Source of the DNA: Candidatus Firestoneibacteriota bacterium
Lineage (GTDB): Bacteria; JACRDZ01
Assembly: GCA_016212735.1 (NCBI GenBank)
Contig: JACRDZ010000050.1
Coordinates: 1-7,681 of the forward strand
DNA: 7,681 nt
Direction: 5' to 3'
In this document: one piece after another, positions 1 to 6,058 of the stretch
How the letters are laid out: every line of letters begins with the position of its first letter
Position numbering within the stretch: the stretch's first letter is position 1
Program-made: the position numbers and the translations under genes
Notes under the pieces: generated by a model
What the model saw: only the letters and a program-made list of their open reading frames with translations
What the model was told of the DNA's origin: nothing
The model's database searches: none

Positions 1-2
1 AT

Positions 3-947
3 ATACTTTTTTCAGCAGTAGAAATGCCAGAAAAAGAAAAAATTAAAGAGATTGAAGGAAAATATGCAAGTCTTATCCCTGTAATTTCTGTTAATTCAGC
101 ATGGAGATACGATCCGCTTGTACCTGTAATTATTCCTGAAGTGAATGCTTCTCATGCCCCTTTAATAAAATTACAGCAAAAAAAATATCAATGGAAGGGT
201 TTTGTTTCACCCGGTCCTAACTGCACTATAGTAGGTCCTGCAGTATTTGCAGGATGCATTTTAACTAAATTCCCTTTAATAGATAAAATTAAAATCATTT
301 CTATGCAGTCTGCGTCAGGAGCAGGGAGAAAAGCAGTATTAGCTCGTAGAGAGCAGGTTATTCAGGAAGCAGAGCTTATTAAAAAAGAAGGAGTAAAATA
401 TACTCCTGAGATTTATCGTGACATATTAAGGAAAAATCCGCCAAATAAGCAGTTTCAGGCAAATGTAATTACTAAGATTGATGGAGAAGAAGAAAAGGTA
501 AAAAAAGAAATAGTCAAATTATTGGGGAATTATGAAAATGACAGGATAATACCTCTTCCTGTATATGTCAGTGCGCGATGCTATCGCACTTCGCAGGAGA
601 GAGGGCATCTTGTAGATATGGAGCTTGAGATAAATGGGAAATGTACAAAAGAACAGATAAAAGAAGGGATTGAGGATTTTAATAAAAATATGCAAAAGAA
701 ATTCGGTTCACTGCCGTCTTCTCCTTTAAACGCTATTAAAATAGATGATGATGAATACGGACCTCAGCCACTTTTACGTGTAGGACTGGAAAAGGGCATG
801 GTTACATATATAGGGAAGATTGAAATTGAAGAAAATAAATCTACTACTATTTTAAAAGCTTCAATATTATCAGATAATTTAGGTAAAGGAGCTTCAAGAG
901 GAGCAGTTCATACAGCAGAATATCTTTTAAGCCATGGTTATCTATGA
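3..947 (+). CDS. asd: Aspartate-semialdehyde dehydrogenase, archaeal/fungal type (5' end outside window)
   Basis: This enzyme reduces aspartyl phosphate to aspartate semialdehyde with NADPH in the cytoplasm, the branch point to lysine/diaminopimelate, threonine and methionine. The frame is open to the left edge and reads ILFSAVEMPEKEK before the first internal ATG at 24, so that ATG is not the true start. The N-terminal Rossmann part with the glycine-rich NADP loop, perhaps 50 residues or somewhat more, lies outside the window. Visible family marks are the segment ending in LVPVIIPEVN, the PGPNCT motif with the catalytic cysteine (codon 222-224), SASGAGR at about 312-332, and RGHLVDMEL, whose histidine (codon 606-608) sits where the catalytic base is expected. 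The C-terminus DNLGKGASRGAVHTAEYL matches the closing helix of the family. The pattern is that of the archaeal/fungal branch rather than the Escherichia coli type. The Wzi-like gene follows after 32 bp. No terminator is visible between them. Confidence 0.93.
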   Translation: MLFSAVEMPEKEKIKEIEGKYASLIPVISVNSAWRYDPLVPVIIPEVNASHAPLIKLQQKKYQWKGFVSPGPNCTIVGPAVFAGCILTKFPLIDKIKIISMQSASGAGRKAVLARREQVIQEAELIKKEGVKYTPEIYRDILRKNPPNKQFQANVITKIDGEEEKVKKEIVKLLGNYENDRIIPLPVYVSARCYRTSQERGHLVDMELEINGKCTKEQIKEGIEDFNKNMQKKFGSLPSSPLNAIKIDDDEYGPQPLLRVGLEKGMVTYIGKIEIEENKSTTILKASILSDNLGKGASRGAVHTAEYLLSHGYL

Positions 948-968
948 TATATTTATACTGATTTAAAT

Positions 969-975
969 AAAGGGA
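969..975 (+). promoter_or_regulatory. Ribosome binding site deciding the start of the Wzi-like gene
   Basis: The sequence AAAGGGA lies upstream of a TTG-ATG-GTG run of three in-frame possible starts (977, 980, 983). The GGG ends five bases before the ATG at 980 and only two bases before the TTG at 977. This favours 980; GTG at 983 is a less likely alternative. Confidence 0.6.
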
Positions 976-979
976 TTTG

Positions 980-2578
980 ATGGTGAAACAGTTATATCGT
1001 TTATTTCTAATTTTATTCATAATAATACATCTCAATATTAATATACATGCATTAGAAAATATTCCGATAGATAGCTGGATATATAAAGATCTGCTTAAAC
1101 TTGAAGCATGCGGACTTATTGATGAATTAGGGCCGCTTAATCAAAAGCCGTATTCACGCAGGGAAGTTGCTCTTTTTGTATTCAAATTAATCAATAGTAA
1201 TAATAAGAAATTTAAAAAAAATGAAATAAGCAAAATTATAAGAAAGTTAAATAAAGAGTTTGAATATGAATTAAAATTATTGCAGGGTAGTGCTAAACCA
1301 GATTCTGATGTAGAAAAAATTTCCATAAGAGATACAGAATTATTATTTTTAAATACAAAAGATACTACGAATATCTATGAAGAACTTGGAAGTTCGAATC
1401 ATTATGTAAATTATCCTATAAAAGATGAATTTACAGATAAAGATAACAAAAAAGGAAATAACGTCTGGATTAATACAAATTTATATTTTGATTATTACAA
1501 TGAAATGGGACTTATGTATAGACCTCTTTTATACTGGAACGAAGATGGAGGGAAAGCTAAAACAGAAAATAATGAATATACAATAAGTTTATCTTATAAT
1601 AAATTTGATCTGATTATTGGAAAAGAAAAAATATTCTGGGGTCCTGGACAGCATGGGTCACTCCTTTTATCAGATAATGCGCCACCGCGGGATATGCTCC
1701 AGATAAAAAACACTTTACCTGTTATACTTCCCTGGATTTTTGATAAATTAGGTCCAATGAAATTATCTGCTTTTTTTTCAAAACTGGATGATGAAAGACT
1801 TGTTCCTGATACATATTTTACAGGGATGAAGATAAATTTTATGCCTTTTAAACGGTTTGAATTTGGTTTTTCAAAAACAGTGTTTTCAGGCGGAGATAGA
1901 GTTCGTGACGGGGAAAAATATTATAAACCTACTGGTTTGGATTTATTCTTAGACTTGATATCCTTTATTCCCAGAGAATTGAGAGGGAAAGGACACGAAG
2001 ATTTTTCAACCGATACAAATCAGATAGGCGGCTTTGACCTGCGTATTAAAATACCAGAATTGAATTGTATACTTTATACAGAATATATGCAGGAAGATTA
2101 TAGATTGAGTTTAAAAGAATATCTTAAAACAGGAGCTGATGATCGTGCATCTTTAGTCGGATTATTCTGGAACCCTCCATTTGATAATTATAAAACTGAC
2201 GTATCCGCAGAATATGCCACAACAACGGAACCATGGTATAAACATGGAAAATATTCTGATGGATACATTTATAAACATAAAATAATAGGACATCATATGG
2301 GCAGTGATGCTGATGATTTGTGGATTTCAATAAACAGATCATTTGATGAGAATATTTCTTTTAAATATTCATTCGATTTTGAAAGACAGGGAATACGAGA
2401 GGGTTCAGTAATAACTAAAAAATATCAGCACAGCATTGATATGGATTATATTATTTCTGATAATTTAAGTACAAGCTTGTCTTATGCAGCTATTCGATAT
2501 GAAAATCCTGATCATAACAAAGACGCATCTATAATTAACAACTTTATGACAGGGATTGGATTATTATACAGATACTAA
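980..2578 (+). CDS. Wzi-like capsule-assembly outer-membrane protein with SLH-like N-terminal module
   Basis: This is a predicted outer-membrane beta-barrel of the Wzi/capsule-assembly family, whose known members hold or organise capsular polysaccharide at the cell surface. Residues 1-24 form a signal peptide (basic start, a leucine/isoleucine core, then NIHA before LEN). Residues 28-100 (PIDSWIYKDLLKLEACGLID, KPYSRREVALFVFKL) look like the SLH-like module often found in front of such barrels. A linker rich in charged residues follows. The Wzi core runs from about 160 to the end, with the characteristic stretch GKEKIFWGPGQHGSLLLSDNAPP at about 214-236 and alternating beta strands afterwards. 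The protein ends in aromatic GIGLLYRY, as expected for Bam-inserted barrels. It is about 532 residues long. The deacetylase gene begins 11 bp after the stop, and the glycosyltransferase gene overlaps that, which supports a polysaccharide role. The exact substrate cannot be read from the sequence. Confidence 0.82.
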   Translation: MVKQLYRLFLILFIIIHLNINIHALENIPIDSWIYKDLLKLEACGLIDELGPLNQKPYSRREVALFVFKLINSNNKKFKKNEISKIIRKLNKEFEYELKLLQGSAKPDSDVEKISIRDTELLFLNTKDTTNIYEELGSSNHYVNYPIKDEFTDKDNKKGNNVWINTNLYFDYYNEMGLMYRPLLYWNEDGGKAKTENNEYTISLSYNKFDLIIGKEKIFWGPGQHGSLLLSDNAPPRDMLQIKNTLPVILPWIFDKLGPMKLSAFFSKLDDERLVPDTYFTGMKINFMPFKRFEFGFSKTVFSGGDRVRDGEKYYKPTGLDLFLDLISFIPRELRGKGHEDFSTDTNQIGGFDLRIKIPELNCILYTEYMQEDYRLSLKEYLKTGADDRASLVGLFWNPPFDNYKTDVSAEYATTTEPWYKHGKYSDGYIYKHKIIGHHMGSDADDLWISINRSFDENISFKYSFDFERQGIREGSVITKKYQHSIDMDYIISDNLSTSLSYAAIRYENPDHNKDASIINNFMTGIGLLYRY

Positions 2579-2583
2579 GGAGA
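2577..2583 (+). promoter_or_regulatory. Ribosome binding site overlapping the upstream stop codon
   Basis: AAGGAGA shares its first two bases with the TAA stop of the Wzi-like gene and lies six bases before the ATG at 2590. It is a strong Shine-Dalgarno sequence. The arrangement suggests coupled translation of the barrel protein and the deacetylase. Confidence 0.7.
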
Positions 2584-2589
2584 TTTAAA

Positions 2590-3483
2590 ATGGGAACAAG
2601 TTTAGTTATTACCATAGATGTTGAGGAAGATTCACCAAAATGGCAGCCTGAATATCCATATACTCTGAATAATATAAATGACATTCCTTCTTTACAGGAA
2701 TTATTTGATAAATATAATATAAAACCGACATATCTTTTAACTCATTCAGTAGCAAGCGATAAAACCTGCATAGATATATTCAAAAAAATACATGATAAAG
2801 GCAAATGTGAGATTGGGACTCATCTTCATCCATGGACAAATCCGCCTATAGAGGATAATGAAAGATTAGTTGCAACATTTCCATGTGATTTAAGTGATGA
2901 ATTATTAAGAGGAAAAATTGGAAGATTATCAGAAGTAATTTATGATTCTTTCGGAATATTTGCTAAAAGTTACAGAGCAGGACGTTATGGACTGGATTTA
3001 AGAACAGTTGATCTCCTTAAAAAATACAGCTATATAGTTGATACAAGTATTACTCCTTATGTTTCATGGAAACGTCGTGATGGAGAACTTTCTTTTATTA
3101 ATGCACCGGTTACACCATATTTTATTTCCAGAGATGATTTATTAAGAGAAGGGAACAGTTCCATTCTGGAAGTCCCATTAACTATTATCTATGCTAAAAA
3201 GAGATTTTATCAGAAACCTTCTCCTATCTGGTTCAGACCATCATATTCAACATATTGGCAGATGAGAAATATTATCGATATTTTAGTAAATGATGGGACA
3301 CCTGTTTTGAACATGATGTTTCATTCTAATGAAATATCACTTGGGCAGAGTATATTCAGTAAAAATATACGGCAGGTTAAATCATACTGGAAGAAGCTTG
3401 ATGAAATATTTCATTACATTATCAGACAAAATTTTATTGTTAGTAAAACATTAAGCGAGGTTGCGAATGAATATCATAGATAA
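2590..3483 (+). CDS. Polysaccharide deacetylase family protein (NodB-like, CE4 fold)
   Basis: A 297-residue protein with the NodB-type deacetylase motifs in order, predicted to remove N- or O-acetyl groups from a polysaccharide or its lipid-linked precursor. The metal/catalytic aspartate motif is DVEED at 10-14. The metal-binding histidines are in GTHLHPW (His78, His80). RAGRYG at 129-134 corresponds to motif 3, VDTSITP at 150-156 to motif 4, and MMFHSNE carries the late histidine (His245). EVPLT at 194-198 is also typical. All expected metal and acid/base positions appear filled, so I expect an active enzyme. No signal peptide or membrane segment is visible, which suggests cytoplasmic action on a precursor or an unusual export route. 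The glycosyltransferase gene starts inside its last codons. The form resembles the deacetylases that accompany glycosyltransferases in exopolysaccharide loci. Confidence 0.85.
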   Translation: MGTSLVITIDVEEDSPKWQPEYPYTLNNINDIPSLQELFDKYNIKPTYLLTHSVASDKTCIDIFKKIHDKGKCEIGTHLHPWTNPPIEDNERLVATFPCDLSDELLRGKIGRLSEVIYDSFGIFAKSYRAGRYGLDLRTVDLLKKYSYIVDTSITPYVSWKRRDGELSFINAPVTPYFISRDDLLREGNSSILEVPLTIIYAKKRFYQKPSPIWFRPSYSTYWQMRNIIDILVNDGTPVLNMMFHSNEISLGQSIFSKNIRQVKSYWKKLDEIFHYIIRQNFIVSKTLSEVANEYHR

Positions 3484-4735
3484 TAGGAAAATAGCTTATA
3501 TGTTAAGCAGCTTCCCTTCTATAGCGCAGACATTTGTAATAAGAGAGATATATGAAGTTAAGAAAGAACTTCCAGTTGTTATTGTTTCTCTCACAGGACA
3601 AAAAAGAAAAAGTTATCGTATACATGAACAGGCTTTAGGTTTAGTAAAAGAAACTTATTATTTCCCGGGTATTATATCAATTAAATTATGGCAGACAATA
3701 TTTTCTGTATTCAAAAATTCACATAATACATGGACAAATTTATGGAAAGAAGGAAGAAGAACATATGTCAGATTGGAAAAATCAGGTTATTTAGATAGTA
3801 TTTTTTTTATTTTGAAAATGTTGTATTATTCGAGAGTTTTACAAAACGAAAATGTATATCATATACATGTGCATTTTGCTGAAAAAGAAACAACGGCTGG
3901 ATTGGTTCTTGCTGATGCATTAAATATCACATTCAGTTTTACAGCACACGGAAGGGATCTTTTTCTGCAGAATATCTCAACTTTAACTGAAAAGCAGCAG
4001 AAAGCAGGATTTATGGTTTTGATTTCTGAATATACAAAAAATTATTTTATTTCTTCGCAAGCCCTAAATATAAAAGCAGATACAGGAAATGTACTGCGTA
4101 TATATATGGGTATAAATCCTCTTGATTATAATTTTATATCTTTTAAAGAAAGAAAAGAAATGCTGAACACAAACGGTGGAATTCCTTATATTATTACAGT
4201 AGGACGCCTGGTTGATGAAAAAGGATATCCTTATATTTTAGGAGCATGTAGAATTTTAAAGGAACAGGGATTAAAGTTTAAATATACAATTGTCGGAAAG
4301 GGAAGCAGAAAGAAAATACTACAATTTAAAAAATTATGTCGAGTTTATCATATTGATGATTGTGTTGAAATTCTTGGAGCGCTTACAATGGAAGAAATTT
4401 TGCCTTTGTATAATAGAGCTCAGCTTTTTGTTCTGGGTAGTGTTAGAGAGGGGCTTCCTGTAGTTCTAATGGAAGCATTATCATGCGGAATCCCAACAGT
4501 TGCAACTAATATTACTGGTATACCGGAATTAATTAAAAACGGTGAAAACGGTATACTTGTGTCTTCTGGAGATGAAAGAGTTCTGGCAGAAGCAATGAAA
4601 AAGCTTTTGACAGATGATGTCTTAGCAGAAAAGTTTAGTATTGCCGGACGAAAAACTATTCTTGAAACTTTTGATATAAAAAAAACAGCGAAAGATTTAA
4701 TCCAGGCTTTTAATACCCAATTAAACAAAATATAA
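3467..4735 (+). CDS. GT4-family glycosyltransferase
   Basis: A 422-residue GT-B fold retaining glycosyltransferase that should transfer a sugar from a nucleotide-sugar to a growing envelope glycan on the cytoplasmic side. The N-terminal acceptor half starts with IAYMLSSFPSIAQTFV and contains HVHFAEKETTAG (134-145) and FTAHGRD (158-164). The donor half contains TVGRLVDEKGY (244-254), TIVGKGS (274-280) and the EX7E motif in REGLPVVLMEAL (Glu328 and Glu336), followed by GIPTVATNITGIPELI. Length and motif order are normal for GT4. The ATG at 3467 is preferred over an in-frame TTG at 3461 because GCGAGG at 3455-3460 gives a six-base spacing to it. The gene overlaps the deacetylase gene by 17 bp, so translation is probably coupled. 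Sugar and acceptor cannot be named from sequence alone. Confidence 0.9.
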   Translation: MNIIDNRKIAYMLSSFPSIAQTFVIREIYEVKKELPVVIVSLTGQKRKSYRIHEQALGLVKETYYFPGIISIKLWQTIFSVFKNSHNTWTNLWKEGRRTYVRLEKSGYLDSIFFILKMLYYSRVLQNENVYHIHVHFAEKETTAGLVLADALNITFSFTAHGRDLFLQNISTLTEKQQKAGFMVLISEYTKNYFISSQALNIKADTGNVLRIYMGINPLDYNFISFKERKEMLNTNGGIPYIITVGRLVDEKGYPYILGACRILKEQGLKFKYTIVGKGSRKKILQFKKLCRVYHIDDCVEILGALTMEEILPLYNRAQLFVLGSVREGLPVVLMEALSCGIPTVATNITGIPELIKNGENGILVSSGDERVLAEAMKKLLTDDVLAEKFSIAGRKTILETFDIKKTAKDLIQAFNTQLNKI

Positions 4736-4797
4736 TTACAACTCTTGCTCAAGCCTTAAGCTAACCCGACTAATTTTCCTTATAAGTAAAAAAAGTC
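4736..4797. other. Intergenic spacer without a convincing terminator
   Basis: Between the glycosyltransferase stop and the next promoter lies an imperfect inverted repeat (GCTCAAG/CTTAAGC, 4747-4761) with almost no loop, one mismatch and no following T run. It may be a weak end of the upstream operon, but I would not call it an intrinsic terminator. A short GTAAAAAAAG stretch at 4786-4795 resembles one arm of the palindrome further downstream. Confidence 0.4.
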
Positions 4798-4825
4798 TTG
4801 ACAAATTTTACTAACATAGTAAAAT
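4798..4825 (+). promoter_or_regulatory. Sigma70-type promoter for the ATPase gene
   Basis: A perfect -35 box TTGACA (4798-4803) is separated by 16 bases from TAAAAT (4820-4825), a good -10 box. The -10 ends six bases before the ATG at 4832, so transcription should start at or within a base or two of that ATG. No Shine-Dalgarno sequence fits between. The expected product is a leaderless or nearly leaderless mRNA. Confidence 0.75.
4805..4825. promoter_or_regulatory. Perfect inverted repeat inside the promoter (probable operator)
   Basis: ATTTTACTA and TAGTAAAAT are perfect 9-base inverted arms around the three bases ACA. The right arm ends with the -10 box and the whole element fills the spacer, so a dimeric protein bound here would block RNA polymerase. 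The binding protein is not identified. Autorepression through the winged-helix part of the downstream ATPase is only one possibility. A hairpin role in RNA is unlikely, since the element lies upstream of the predicted transcription start. Confidence 0.65.
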
Positions 4826-4831
4826 AGATAC

Positions 4832-6058
4832 ATGATTCAGAGAATTCTTGAACATATATGTTTTAGCTCTCAATTCGGCAGGCAGATGCGTTTTATTGCT
4901 GGCCCGCGGCAAACAGGGAAAACTACTCTGGCTAAATCCTTTCTCAATAAATCTGGTTATTCCAGTTTATATTATAATTGGGACGTGCGAGAAATAAGAA
5001 CACTCTATAGAAAAAACTCTTTTTTTTATATGAACGATGTTTTTAAAATTGAAAATAAAGGACAGCCGGTATGGATTTGCTTTGATGAGATTCATAAGAT
5101 GCCTAAATGGAAAAATATACTCAAAGCTGCATTTGATTCTGCTGAAGAACGTATTTCTTTTATTATTACAGGAAGCGCCAGGCTTGAGATGTTTAAGAAA
5201 GCAGGTGATAGTTTAGCAGGACGTTATTTTTCATTTAGATTATTTCCTTTAACACTTTTTGAACTTACACATAATAAGAAATTTGATACGGTTTCTGTTC
5301 CATCGAATGCGATTGATTTTATCGAAACACAAATGTCAAAAACTGTTTGCCATCAAGATACCATGGAAACCCTTTTAAATTACAGCGGTTTTCCAGAACC
5401 ATTCCTGTTACAAAATAAAATGTTTAATAAAAAATGGCATAATGATTACATTGACAGACTTATACGTGAAGATTTAAGAGATCTGACACATATACAGGAG
5501 TTAGAGAATATTGCAGCTTTAATAGCATTTCTTCCCGAACGAATCGGAAGTCCTTTATCTCTGAATTCATTAAGGGAAGATATGGAGGTAAGCCATTCAG
5601 CTATTAGAACTTATATTAAATCGCTGGAACTTTGTTATGTAACATTTTTTATAGAACCGTATTCCAAAAGAATATCCCGCTTGGTTAAAAAAGAAAAAAA
5701 ATGTTATTTATATGATTGGAGTCTTATAAAGAATGATGCAGTACGATTTGAAAATTATTTAGCTGTTGAATTAAAAGTGCTTACTGAATTATGGAATGAA
5801 ATTGGAGAAAATAAATTTGAATTATTTTTTGTACGAACACGCAATGGAAAAGAAACAGATTTTTTTATAACAAAAGATAAGTCCCCGTGGTTATTGCTTG
5901 AGGCAAAACTAAACAACGAAAAAATAGAAAAACATCATTATGCTCATGCATTGGAATTAGGAGACATACCAATTATTCAGCTCATTGCAAAACCTAATAT
6001 TGCAATTAAAGAAGGAAAATCGTCTTTTTGCATCTCCGCTTCCAGATTTTTCGGATAA
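4832..6058 (+). CDS. AAA_14/DUF4143 family ATPase
   Basis: A complete 408-residue ATP-binding protein of the widespread AAA_14 plus DUF4143 group, related to archaeal MJ-type ATPases. The biological role of the family is not well established. The Walker A loop is GPRQTGKTT (24-32) and the Walker B motif is VWICFDEIHKM (80-90). ITGSARLEM (112-120) and SLAGRYFSFRLFPLTLFEL (127-145) are the usual sensor and arginine-bearing segments. GFPEP (186-190) and a winged-helix region (about 241-275, LSLNSLREDMEVSHSAIRTYIKSLE) lead into DUF4143. The C-terminal part has GKETDFFI (Glu341, Asp343) and LLEAKL (Glu357, Lys359), an arrangement like a PD-(D/E)xK nuclease core. Nuclease activity has not been generally shown for the family. 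The end CISASRFFG is natural, so the protein is not truncated. It has its own promoter with a palindrome and no ribosome binding site. The NACHT gene follows or overlaps directly. Confidence 0.9.
   Translation: MIQRILEHICFSSQFGRQMRFIAGPRQTGKTTLAKSFLNKSGYSSLYYNWDVREIRTLYRKNSFFYMNDVFKIENKGQPVWICFDEIHKMPKWKNILKAAFDSAEERISFIITGSARLEMFKKAGDSLAGRYFSFRLFPLTLFELTHNKKFDTVSVPSNAIDFIETQMSKTVCHQDTMETLLNYSGFPEPFLLQNKMFNKKWHNDYIDRLIREDLRDLTHIQELENIAALIAFLPERIGSPLSLNSLREDMEVSHSAIRTYIKSLELCYVTFFIEPYSKRISRLVKKEKKCYLYDWSLIKNDAVRFENYLAVELKVLTELWNEIGENKFELFFVRTRNGKETDFFITKDKSPWLLLEAKLNNEKIEKHHYAHALELGDIPIIQLIAKPNIAIKEGKSSFCISASRFFG

Noticed and set aside
847..1035. Minus-strand reading frame of 62 codons rich in leucine and isoleucine
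   Set aside because: It overlaps the end of asd and the start of the Wzi-like gene, has low-complexity composition from AT-rich DNA, and shows no ribosome binding site or motif. It is a shadow frame.
4420..4752. Minus-strand reading frame of 110 codons
   Set aside because: It lies opposite the conserved donor domain of the glycosyltransferase (EX7E region) and has no recognisable protein features.
4747..4761. Inverted repeat as intrinsic terminator of the polysaccharide operon
   Set aside because: The stem is interrupted, the loop is too small, and no T run follows directly.
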